In this document: piece by piece, positions 56,062-64,000 of the stretch
Layout: every line of letters begins with the position of its first letter
How positions within the stretch are numbered: the stretch's first letter is position 1
DNA from: Sipunculus nudus
Taxonomy: Eukaryota; Annelida; Sipuncula; Golfingiida; Sipunculidae
Assembly: GCA_026874595.1 (NCBI GenBank)
Contig: CM049322.1
Span: 7,551,900-7,615,899 of the forward strand
Length of the DNA: 64,000 nt
Direction of reading: 5' to 3'
The notes under the pieces: generated by a model
What the model saw: only the letters and a program-made list of their open reading frames with translations
Databases searched by the model: none
What the model was told of the DNA's origin: nothing
Made by a program: the position numbers and the translations under genes

Positions 56062-59000
56062 CGCCTGTTTCCCAAACGATACATCGTCTTTTGCAGAGGC
56101 AGAAGAGATTGTACGACGTTTCTGGCTCTCGCGTATTCCAGTTGACCGCTTTTCACGAGCTGCAGCAGTTGTTTTCTCTCTGCGTCCTTTTCCTGTTTAC
56201 TCAGTTTCTCCAACTGTGCCCGCAGTTTCGTTCTCACTTTCTCTGTGTCCGGCAGGTCGGGGATCGCATACACCTCTGCGATGACCCGCAATTCATCCCA
56301 TATCTCTGCGGGGATGCCATGGTCTTTCATAAGAACATTTTTGGTTGTGCGTCGCAGGGATTGCCCATCACCCTCCAGCTCGTCGATCGTTTGTATAAAC
56401 GATGCTGCTTCTGTGCACGAAGAGCACTCAGTACCCATGCAACGTTTAATAATTTCCTCGAGGTGGCGCTTATGAGAGGCGTAATCGTCCTTGGCTTTGC
56501 TTACCCGCGTGTTCCATTTTTTCACCTCCGGGCACCTCTGAGCAATGGTAGCGATGCGCACCTGCATTGGTGTATTCTTTTCCGTCAATATGCGACGGGC
56601 TTCGTCCCGCGTCAAAGGATCGTTCTCGTGACGGTCGTTATTCACTTCGTCGGACGGGTTTTCTCTCACTGATGCCGTTTCGGGCGCTGAAGGAGGGCCC
56701 TCTATTGGTTCAGTTTCGGTCAGCGGCGTTAAAGGGACATTCATTCTCCTCCGGTGCGACTTGCGGAGCTGTGGTAGTGACACTACCCGTGCGCTCACAG
56801 CAGCTATGTCCTGCTCAATTTGTTTCAACTCTCTCTGCAGCTTTTTCTCCGTTTCTGTCAACGTGTTATGCCATTGTCCATTTTTTTTAGAGGTCGCCCT
56901 GTACTGTGCTGCAGATTCATAAACGCTTCTGAGTAGTTCCCGCAAGTCGTCCTGCATACATGTGATCTTTATCTTCATGCGTCGTAAACTTTTTTCATCG
57001 TCACCACTGGTCCCGCTTCTGATACGGAGCCTCATCAGACGTAATTGGGGCATAATCTGACCGAGCATTGCATCGACTCGTTCGTCGAGAACAGAAGCGT
57101 CCAGTTCGTACCATGTCTCGAGGCACGCGCGGATCTTATCATGTACACATTGCAAAGAAGCATTCTCGAGCCATGCTTTCAGTTGATCCACCATGTCTAT
57201 CAGCGTTTTGTTATGGTCGACGGCGCTGGCGCGCAGCACCCTGTACATTTCCAACAGCGCTCTGCCCGTCGCAACTTGTGTATCCGTTTCTTTGTGTAAC
57301 CAGAAAATCCCGGGCACTCCACGGGGTGGCTCGGCCAACATGGACGGTGACTCTTCTGCTTTTTTTTCGATGTGGATCAGGGCATATTCGATGTAATCGG
57401 CCATGTTCGTCATCCATGCTTCGACGGTACTCTTAGCGTCTTTTTCTTCTGCGGGCGTTATTGGCAGGACGTGCTGGTATTTCGACTCGTTTCGTTTCAC
57501 GTCATCGTACGTGACACTGGGGTCTCGCAATTCGTTCAAAAGGCCTGCCCGCATGTCTGCGATTGTTTGATCATTTTCTTTCTTTTCCCTTTTGGCTGCT
57601 TCTGTTTCTGCCTTGTCTAAAGCCTTTGTAGCCTTCGCTGTGTTAGGCATTATGTTTATCTTGTGCTTACGCTCTACTTTCTTTTTCACAATCAGGGGTA
57701 TATCGACGCCCTGTAATGATGGGATATTCGTACGCGCTCGCAGTGCTTTCGTCTTCAACATTGTCAGTTTCTGCTTCATTTCCTCTACCTCCTCGATATT
57801 TCCAACCACTTTGGACGTGCAAATTGCACAGAAATGTGCAAGTGTGTCTCTACGTTCGTTGTATACTTTGACTGCCTCTTCATACCGTTTGACCAACGAC
57901 GCAGCATGTTCGTCCATCTTTCCGTGCGTCACGCCTTTTGAGGGGCGACCTCTGTTGTTTGAAGCTTTTCCGGGTTGACTTTTGATATGGAGCTTCTTGC
58001 GGGTCGATGTGTTCAGATCGTCGACTCCTGGGTCGCCTTCGCCTGATCGCGGAGGGGTCTGTTCATCACGGGTGATGTCACCCTGCACATCTTCCATTTC
58101 TTCCGTCTCGGATGGACCCGAATGTTGCTCGTATGCCGCCACATCCTGCTCTTCCATATCCGCTTCAGCCTCTGTGTTACAGGCGGAGGCGGGGTTTGGT
58201 TGGCCTGCCCCGTCATCGGGCTGCTCCTGAGCAGGTCTTGTGGCGACGTCCTCTTCTGTCGTTTCCTCACGGGTGATGTCACCTTGCACATCTTCCATTT
58301 CTTCCGCACCGGACTGACCCGAATGTTGCTCGGATGCCGCCACATCCTGCTCTTCCATTTTCTCGTCAGCTCCTGTGTTACAGGCTGAGGCGACGTCCTC
58401 TTCTCTCGTTTCGTCCACCCGGTCCGACTGCTGCGTATCAACTGGCGTGTCCGCCCGCGGCGTGCTGTGGACGGGGGCAACAGGGTCCGTTTGCTCTCGG
58501 ACAGGTGCGTCCACTCGGTTCTCAGTTATACTGTACAATCTGCTTTCGTATCCGTTTACTTTCAGCGTGTACGCGAGATTTGTTATATGCTTAATAGCCT
58601 CTGCAAGAATGTCAAATCCCAAAAGCACAGATGTGCCCGTTGGTGTGACCTTCCCGCGCATGTCCCGACTGTGCGAATCGAAGACGTAATATTTGCTACC
58701 TTTTTGCATGACAGCGATTGCGCAGTCTTGGAGTATCAGGATCGATGATAAGTACCCCTTGTCGTCACACAGAGCCATCCGTAACGTTCTGTAAGTGTTA
58801 CGGAAATCATTTCTGTTAATTAGGTCGCTCCGGTACATGTACGATACCACAGAGAAAGAACGCGAGAAGCAGTCAATCGTTTCCGGCAACTCGTCCAAAC
58901 AAACGTATCCCGCGTCTTCCACAGGGTACCCTTTAATGCTGTAGTAAAGCTGGTCGCCGGCGTCTAAAATGTCGTCTAATGTGGAGGTTGTCCAAGTCTC

Positions 59001-62000
59001 CGGGTCCTCAATGCTGCACCGGATCAAAGCCACTGCGCAGTTGGGAACACACTGTTTTCCGACTGAGAACGAAAGAAAATGTTGGTGGTCCCCCTGGTGA
59101 AATGACCCCGTCACGCACTTCGTGATGACCGGGTGTCCAGGTGGTATATCACACGCGTCTGTGTTTGATGCATCTTTTCCCGTTGTATCTTTCTGTGACG
59201 CGTGCCGGGGAGGTCCGCCTGAACTCGATCGTGTTTCGTCCGGGCGGTCGCTGCGAGGCATATCTCTCTGTTTGTCAGATCCTCTGCCTTCGTTGGCGGT
59301 CTCCGTATCACATGGGCGGTCACCGCGTGACGCGACAGTCTTTCCTTGTGTATTGACAGGGACACGCCGTGCGTCGTTCACGCCTCCCTCGTCTTCCACC
59401 GTGCCGTCCGACTCATCCATGGTAGTTACACTAATAGGCACGTTTCCCTCACATTCGCTACTCTCGTCCATATGCTGTTCCAACGTGTCATCAGACGCAT
59501 CGCTGTCGTCCATGCTCTGCTCGAACGTGGCAGGCATATTCTGTATTCTTTCTGTAAGTGAAACAGAACTCGCGTCATCTTGTTCCTGTCCGTCCTGTGT
59601 TTCTTCTGTTTGCATAAACGGTGCACCTGTGACCGTGTGTGAATCTCTCACCCGCGGTGCTAGGAGGGAAGCGTGGTCCGCGCTGGGGTTTGGGGTCTGC
59701 GGACGACAAAGAGTCATATCTACACTATACATACCGCCTTTGTCCAGTTGGAAGTACTCCCGAGTTTTTATGTCTTCGAACGTATCACACAACATAACAC
59801 GTGTCGGATAGTCTCCAGACATGGAAGGGGCGCTATCGTCACCTTCCATTTCTCCACACTCTTCCGCGCTGGTTTCCCTCTGCTCACAGGCTGTTGTGTC
59901 CATCTGGTCCGACTCGCCCCTCGCGCCGCTCGTATTTTCTTCATGTGTTGTTTGTTCTGCGTTTTTTGCATGTCCGGCGGTGTCTTCCGCGGTCGGTCGT
60001 TCGCCTGCCTTTTCCGAGCCCGAGGGCGTCGTAACTGTGTCATCAGCGGGCCGGGATGATAACTGACATGGCCGATCGTTCTGCGCACTAGATGCTCTGC
60101 GCCGTTGTCCTTGCCGCTTTTTGCGTATGCACTTTGGCTCGTCTTCCGACCCAGGAGGTTTCGAGTACGGGTGGTCAACGTGCGCAACGCGTAGCTGGCG
60201 CCTTGGTCTCCGCTTGGGAAAGTCAGGAACTGGTGTGGGGTGTATGACACGAGGTTGTAGTATTTTGGTACTGAGCCGTACCGAGTTGCGTTTAAGACGT
60301 CGCGCTGTCTTCCTCAGAGCTTCCTTTTGCTTGTCGGCGGTAGAATGCTGGTTTGATGGTTTCAAAACACTCTTGTGGCCCTTTCGCCCACGCGTTTCTC
60401 TTTTGCACGCACCCGTGTCTGGAGAGCCGTCTGCGATACGGCGAGCCGCCTCCGCACCACCTGTATGGGCAACAGGCGTGGCTGTTTCTCCTACCGTCCT
60501 TAAATGTTGATTTGCATCTTGTTCCGGTGCCTCATTCTCCCCCACATGTTGCGGATGTTCAGAAGGAATATCTTTGTCAGCAGTATCCCCTGGGACGGCA
60601 GAGACAGAAGGCGCGACGTGTTCAGCCCCTGCGTTTTCCCCCAGATCAGTGACAGAGGGCGCAGTGGGTACCTTATCGGGACAGATGTCTGAAGCGCTAA
60701 ATATGTCACATTGGTTCATTGCCATCTGCAGGATGTCCTCTTGGCCCTGCCGCATGGGCGTTCCCTGTGCTGTATCGCTGTGAAATGGAGGGTCTTGGGT
60801 AACAGTTGTATCCGTGCTGTGTGCCTTCCCTTCTTGTATACTTTCTTGTTCGTCGGTTTCATGTTGTTCAATGTGATGTGATGTGCCCCCGCCATCGGCA
60901 GTTGCGGGGCAGGGAACATACCCATTTACTGTGTCACCTGTAACCTTTTTCTCTTCATGCCGCTCGTCATGCTCTAGGGCGGCGATGATGGTGGCGACGG
61001 CACTTTCGGTTTCGTCCGTATCAGATTTACTCAGTTGTCCCTCTTCACCTCTGGCTTCTTGGCCGATGCTCGAACCTGTTACAAGCCGTTGCTGTGTGTT
61101 GACCCCGGTTGATGAAGACACGTTGGACGTGTCTGAGGGGGTCTTTCTCACAGGGTCATCCTGCTGTTTGCGGTCGTCCTCCCCGTCAAATGAAGGAAGA
61201 CTGAACGTGGTATCCTCTGTGAAAGGATGTTGATAGTGTACAGACCCGGACGCGCCCTGGTCAGCAGGTTGTGTCTGAACGCCTTGGTCATTTGATTGTC
61301 CGTCGCCAAACAGTTCAGATAAAAAATCATTCAGATCGATACCACCTTCCGCACAGTACACGTTTTGATGTCCTATGTGATCAGCCGTTTCTGTGGGCAG
61401 TGTCAATTCCCGTGTGTCGTCGGCTGTGTCACCTGGCACACGATTGGGCTGCCCCGTTCCGCCCTGTTGGTAGACACCATCCGCTACCTGTTGTACCCCC
61501 GCTTCCGACTGCCGCAGTTCGATTTCTGCAGCAGCAATTGCGGCTTCTAGTTTGGCCCGTTCTGCTGTAGCTTGTGCGGCTTCTCGAATGGCGCGTTCTG
61601 TTTCAGCTTCTGCGGCTTGTAGTCTGGCGAGTTCTGTTGCGGCCAGTGACATTTCACCTGTCATCATATCGAAATCGGTTTCGTCTTGGTTTGATGACGA
61701 GGCTGGAATCTGAGCACCCAGCATTGTAAGCTGACCCAGCAATTGTTGGGCGGCATTATCGTCGTCTACGTTCCTATCGGTTTCGTCATTAATCTGTGAC
61801 ATGGCTGGTGGCGATACAGCACGGATACTTTTAATCGGTGACCAGGCTGGTTGTAGTTCAGCATGCATATTTTTTACTTCATTGAATAATACCTGGGGGT
61901 CGGGTTCGGGGCCTTTTTGGACAGCCTCCTGGGTCGTTGCGTCTCGTGTCTCAGGTGCGGGTTCACTATGGGTTTGCGTTTCTGACGTAGTCGTGGTGTC

Positions 62001-62888
62001 CATTTGGGGTGCCTGTGCGGGTGTTTTGGGCTTAGTACACTTCTTTCTTTTCGATTTACTGCCTGAGACCGGTTGGTCGTCTGTCACACTGCCCGACTGT
62101 GGACGGCTTGGAGCGTTTGTTCTACTTGCTGTTGATGTCATCCGCCGTTTTCGTATTTCTGTTTTATCCGCTGTTTCCTCCGTACTCATCGCCTCTCCGC
62201 TTTCACCACCCGCCGTCACATGTTCATCCGTACACATTTGATCTGCGCTCCCACCAGCGGCATTTGCACTGATTGAAGGCAGGTGCCGCCGGTGCTGTTC
62301 TTCCCGCAACGGCCCTGTTATCGGTCTTTCGTCCAATCCGCCGCTACGCTCTTGTCTGGTGCTGGCACTTGTCTGCATGCGGTGCATGATCCTCGCCCAT
62401 TCTTTGTCAAGATCCTCGAGTAAAGAGGATGCCTCATCCGCGTACATATCTATGGCACGAGGAGGAGAACAGGACTGTGGTTGTACTTTTGCTTGTTCAG
62501 ATGTCGGTATTAAAACGTCGTACCCTCCTTCGGTGTGTACGAGAGTTATTGAAGGTTTCCTGCTACGTGCTAATGATGTCAGAAGGCGGATGTCACCTGT
62601 CGTCCGCAGGACATTTACATGGCAATCGTACTTATGTGATATCGCCCGCACCGCGTCGTTTCCGGGTTCAACCCCTTCCTGCAGCTCGTTGTTACCTGTG
62701 TGATCCCTTACTACCTGACGCAACCTCCCATGCTGGCCTTCGTGCATCCCGTTCATTAGTATGGCCACAGCCCGGAAAAAACTGTTTCCGTCTCTGATGA
62801 CGTTCTTGCGCGTCCATCCCGTTTTTTGCAACTGCTCGTCCCATTCCGTCCTGCTCATCGGTGTCGGGTCGGCTGTTTGCCGTGTCAT
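55839..62888 (-). CDS. Giant tegument-like protein, upstream frame: pseudo-OTU plus UL36-type USP
   Basis: Start at the ATG at 62888; the frame itself opens at a TTG at 62987. Residues about 20-135 form an OTU-like fold with DGNSFFRA where active OTUs have DGNC, and GGYDV where they have a catalytic His. A long disordered Ser/Thr/Glu/Asp/Pro-rich stretch follows (about 140-1255). Around 1265-1420 lies a UL36-type ubiquitin-specific protease domain: FSVGKQCVPN with the nucleophile Cys, and FDSHSRD with the catalytic His. Then come an acidic repeat and long coiled coils. The frame ends at 55839 after overlapping the downstream giant frame. The last 70 residues after the GGGAAAC site read like a shadow of that frame. 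Confidence 0.8.
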   Translation of the reverse strand: MTRQTADPTPMSRTEWDEQLQKTGWTRKNVIRDGNSFFRAVAILMNGMHEGQHGRLRQVVRDHTGNNELQEGVEPGNDAVRAISHKYDCHVNVLRTTGDIRLLTSLARSRKPSITLVHTEGGYDVLIPTSEQAKVQPQSCSPPRAIDMYADEASSLLEDLDKEWARIMHRMQTSASTRQERSGGLDERPITGPLREEQHRRHLPSISANAAGGSADQMCTDEHVTAGGESGEAMSTEETADKTEIRKRRMTSTASRTNAPSRPQSGSVTDDQPVSGSKSKRKKCTKPKTPAQAPQMDTTTTSETQTHSEPAPETRDATTQEAVQKGPEPDPQVLFNEVKNMHAELQPAWSPIKSIRAVSPPAMSQINDETDRNVDDDNAAQQLLGQLTMLGAQIPASSSNQDETDFDMMTGEMSLAATELARLQAAEAETERAIREAAQATAERAKLEAAIAAAEIELRQSEAGVQQVADGVYQQGGTGQPNRVPGDTADDTRELTLPTETADHIGHQNVYCAEGGIDLNDFLSELFGDGQSNDQGVQTQPADQGASGSVHYQHPFTEDTTFSLPSFDGEDDRKQQDDPVRKTPSDTSNVSSSTGVNTQQRLVTGSSIGQEARGEEGQLSKSDTDETESAVATIIAALEHDERHEEKKVTGDTVNGYVPCPATADGGGTSHHIEQHETDEQESIQEGKAHSTDTTVTQDPPFHSDTAQGTPMRQGQEDILQMAMNQCDIFSASDICPDKVPTAPSVTDLGENAGAEHVAPSVSAVPGDTADKDIPSEHPQHVGENEAPEQDANQHLRTVGETATPVAHTGGAEAARRIADGSPDTGACKRETRGRKGHKSVLKPSNQHSTADKQKEALRKTARRLKRNSVRLSTKILQPRVIHPTPVPDFPKRRPRRQLRVAHVDHPYSKPPGSEDEPKCIRKKRQGQRRRASSAQNDRPCQLSSRPADDTVTTPSGSEKAGERPTAEDTAGHAKNAEQTTHEENTSGARGESDQMDTTACEQRETSAEECGEMEGDDSAPSMSGDYPTRVMLCDTFEDIKTREYFQLDKGGMYSVDMTLCRPQTPNPSADHASLLAPRVRDSHTVTGAPFMQTEETQDGQEQDDASSVSLTERIQNMPATFEQSMDDSDASDDTLEQHMDESSECEGNVPISVTTMDESDGTVEDEGGVNDARRVPVNTQGKTVASRGDRPCDTETANEGRGSDKQRDMPRSDRPDETRSSSGGPPRHASQKDTTGKDASNTDACDIPPGHPVITKCVTGSFHQGDHQHFLSFSVGKQCVPNCAVALIRCSIEDPETWTTSTLDDILDAGDQLYYSIKGYPVEDAGYVCLDELPETIDCFSRSFSVVSYMYRSDLINRNDFRNTYRTLRMALCDDKGYLSSILILQDCAIAVMQKGSKYYVFDSHSRDMRGKVTPTGTSVLLGFDILAEAIKHITNLAYTLKVNGYESRLYSITENRVDAPVREQTDPVAPVHSTPRADTPVDTQQSDRVDETREEDVASACNTGADEKMEEQDVAASEQHSGQSGAEEMEDVQGDITREETTEEDVATRPAQEQPDDGAGQPNPASACNTEAEADMEEQDVAAYEQHSGPSETEEMEDVQGDITRDEQTPPRSGEGDPGVDDLNTSTRKKLHIKSQPGKASNNRGRPSKGVTHGKMDEHAASLVKRYEEAVKVYNERRDTLAHFCAICTSKVVGNIEEVEEMKQKLTMLKTKALRARTNIPSLQGVDIPLIVKKKVERKHKINIMPNTAKATKALDKAETEAAKREKKENDQTIADMRAGLLNELRDPSVTYDDVKRNESKYQHVLPITPAEEKDAKSTVEAWMTNMADYIEYALIHIEKKAEESPSMLAEPPRGVPGIFWLHKETDTQVATGRALLEMYRVLRASAVDHNKTLIDMVDQLKAWLENASLQCVHDKIRACLETWYELDASVLDERVDAMLGQIMPQLRLMRLRIRSGTSGDDEKSLRRMKIKITCMQDDLRELLRSVYESAAQYRATSKKNGQWHNTLTETEKKLQRELKQIEQDIAAVSARVVSLPQLRKSHRRRMNVPLTPLTETEPIEGPPSAPETASVRENPSDEVNNDRHENDPLTRDEARRILTEKNTPMQVRIATIAQRCPEVKKWNTRVSKAKDDYASHKRHLEEIIKRCMGTECSSCTEAASFIQTIDELEGDGQSLRRTTKNVLMKDHGIPAEIWDELRVIAEVYAIPDLPDTEKVRTKLRAQLEKLSKQEKDAERKQLLQLVKSGQLEYARARNVVQSLLPLQKTMYRLGNRRWKCGSITWSKTSKLHCLTMSNRVHLDAMLRLKNYRVTSVYLRNLTVPALSCRSCSEFARTFIMPLTTIPARTS
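56067..56073 (-). promoter_or_regulatory. Candidate -1 ribosomal frameshift heptamer GGGAAAC
   Basis: On the minus strand the upstream frame reads TTG GGA AAC here, so the site fits G-GGA-AAC (X-XXY-YYZ). A -1 slip enters the downstream giant frame directly. The same heptamer serves gag-pro frameshifting in type D retroviruses. It is the only correctly phased slippery heptamer I find in the overlap 56196-55839. Four bases downstream, GGTGGA (56062-56057) can pair with TCCACC at 55993-55988. Confidence 0.6.
58060..58395 (-). repeat. Tandem duplication of an acidic segment in the tegument gene
   Basis: Two copies of about 42 codons, beginning ACNT, passing MEEQDVAA and EQHSG, and ending EEMEDVQGDITR, separated by a short Pro/Gln/Asp-rich spacer. 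The DNA copies are also highly similar, which indicates a recent duplication or slippage expansion. Confidence 0.7.
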
Positions 62889-62942
62889 TTTTATTATTGG
62901 AACTGTCTGACCTCTACAATGTCTGTTTTGCACTGACGTTTG
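62889..62942. promoter_or_regulatory. Short divergent promoter region
   Basis: The 54 bases between the giant tegument ATG (62888, minus) and the right-end gene ATG (62943, plus). Directly before the tegument ATG the minus strand reads CCAATAATAAAA, combining a CCAAT-like and an AT-rich element. Confidence 0.4.
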
Positions 62943-64000
62943 ATGACGCCCTTTTCCCGTCACAGCAAGGGACGACGTGAGGGACAAAGTTCACCATTGC
63001 GGATCCCAAATAAGTTGCCCTCCGTGACCCATCAACACGTGATGGAACAGGCTTTCAAGTTCGATCAAATGAGCAGGGACCGCTTCATGCGGACACAGAA
63101 TCGCCGGCTGGAGACAAGCCTGCCGGAACACATCCGCCGCAAAGCCATAGCCGTGTTGCCGAGGGTTCCAGAGACTTACCTCCATGGGGTGTTCGTAGGC
63201 GACCATGACGTCAGAAAGTACAAAGGGGAGTACACGGACATAGTGAGGTTAAAGACGCAACCCGTCCGGGAAAGTTTGGGCAGGGCGGGGGCAGAATTGC
63301 CCATAAATGTCGACCTCAGCCACCTGGCGACCACAGGGCCTGGCCCCGTCGACGTTTCCGATTCTTCAGCACCGACTGTGGCCCACCCGAAACATTTCGT
63401 CCCTGGGCTGTTAATGTTCACACGTCGGCGTCTGCACCTGCTGGACGCGGACGCAAAGATGAAGGACAGACTACGTGTGCAGCAATCGGGTCTCACGTAC
63501 GCCGAGAGATTATGCGAAGTGATACAGGATGCTAGCGACGCCCTCATTTCACGCGTGGAAGGACCGGACACGGACGGCTATTTACATCAGGTGCAGGGGA
63601 AATCGTCCTACGGCCGACAGGTTCCAATGAAGTCTCTGCTGGCAGCACTTCACAGTCGGAGACTCAAAGACGAAACATCTGTCTTTGTCAACACCATCAC
63701 TGATTGCATGGCTGATGTCACCGTGGACGCTATGCAGGACGCCAAAAAACTCGGCAAGCAGTGGGACCCAGTGGGACTCTTCACAGAAAACTTCATTCCG
63801 TCAGGAGTGTACATAGGCTGTCACAACACGAGCGGTGGTTCACTGCTGGACGCACCTGTCAACCAGTGCAATTTGCCACACGCTGTCCGTCTGTGCGTGT
63901 CAGGGCGGCCTCGGGACGCCGCCGATAAGGTGCATGCGCATTGTAACACGTTCATCCCTCCTTCCGATGAAAAGCTACAGTTGTGGTGTCCCGTCGAAAA
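62943..64000 (+). CDS. Unknown protein, 5' part only, runs off the window
   Basis: An ATG at 62943 opens a frame with no stop through 64000 (352 codons shown). The N-terminus is basic (SRHSKGRREG). The rest is a mixed alpha/beta sequence with well spaced aromatic residues and no membrane span. Late segments include ENFIPSGVYIGCHN and LPHAVRLCVSG. No family recognised. Opposite-strand frames in this region are short and look like shadows. Divergent from the giant tegument gene, so likely expressed at a similar time. Confidence 0.7.
   Translation, partial: MTPFSRHSKGRREGQSSPLRIPNKLPSVTHQHVMEQAFKFDQMSRDRFMRTQNRRLETSLPEHIRRKAIAVLPRVPETYLHGVFVGDHDVRKYKGEYTDIVRLKTQPVRESLGRAGAELPINVDLSHLATTGPGPVDVSDSSAPTVAHPKHFVPGLLMFTRRRLHLLDADAKMKDRLRVQQSGLTYAERLCEVIQDASDALISRVEGPDTDGYLHQVQGKSSYGRQVPMKSLLAALHSRRLKDETSVFVNTITDCMADVTVDAMQDAKKLGKQWDPVGLFTENFIPSGVYIGCHNTSGGSLLDAPVNQCNLPHAVRLCVSGRPRDAADKVHAHCNTFIPPSDEKLQLWCPVE

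Noticed and set aside
63176-63571. 131-codon minus-strand frame near the right edge
   Set aside because: Antisense to the long open plus-strand gene starting at 62943.
1-64000. tRNA, rRNA or CRISPR arrays
   Set aside because: No cloverleaf-like, rRNA-like or regularly spaced repeat arrays were noticed on reading.

Overview
The window looks like part of a large double-stranded DNA virus of the order Herpesvirales, most likely an aquatic-animal lineage near the Malacoherpesviridae or Alloherpesviridae. I cannot fix the family from sequence alone. The reasons are: dense intron-poor coding on both strands; short gaps with TATA boxes and AATAAA signals; a giant tegument-like protein with a UL36-type cysteine-protease domain; a divergent B-family DNA polymerase; a UL52-type primase candidate; a YqaJ/lambda-type alkaline nuclease; a protein kinase; and a 1622-residue major capsid protein candidate. 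Both ends of the window are cut from a longer genome.

Layout. 1-9.5 kb: a minus-strand block holding a captured FLYWCH/MULE transposase, an unknown protein, a RING protein, an unknown protein, a 55-residue membrane protein, an OB-fold-like protein and another unknown. I see no poly(A) signal inside the block from the 431-residue gene down to 2520, so the mRNAs may be 3'-coterminal. 9.5-22 kb: unknown structural or regulatory genes, a protein with an internal duplication, and the DNA polymerase. 22-27 kb: the capsid protein candidate. 27-31 kb: a plus-strand membrane/host-interaction cluster with a tiny TM peptide, two multi-pass proteins, a Bcl-2-like protein and a charged protein joined to its neighbour by ATGA overlaps. 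31-43 kb: alkaline nuclease, a kinase interrupted by an in-frame stop, the primase candidate, a cysteine-rich UL32-like candidate and a possible nuclear egress protein. 43-47 kb: an unknown large protein and a helicase-like fragment. 47-63 kb: two overlapping giant ORFs. 63-64 kb: the start of an unknown gene that runs off the end.

The strongest unusual signal is at 56067-56073 on the minus strand. There a GGGAAAC heptamer, in exact X-XXY-YYZ phase, sits in the overlap of the two giant ORFs. A programmed -1 ribosomal frameshift at this site would give a tegument-like protein of about 5,300 residues. The upstream product also carries a degenerate OTU-like domain (catalytic Cys and His positions replaced) and, far inside the protein, a UL36-type USP domain that looks intact.

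Other points of note are several TM microproteins in gaps between genes, the kinase broken by a single TAG, and a polymerase with an altered motif C. Functional assignments rest on motif reading only. Many genes have no assignable function and are described as such.
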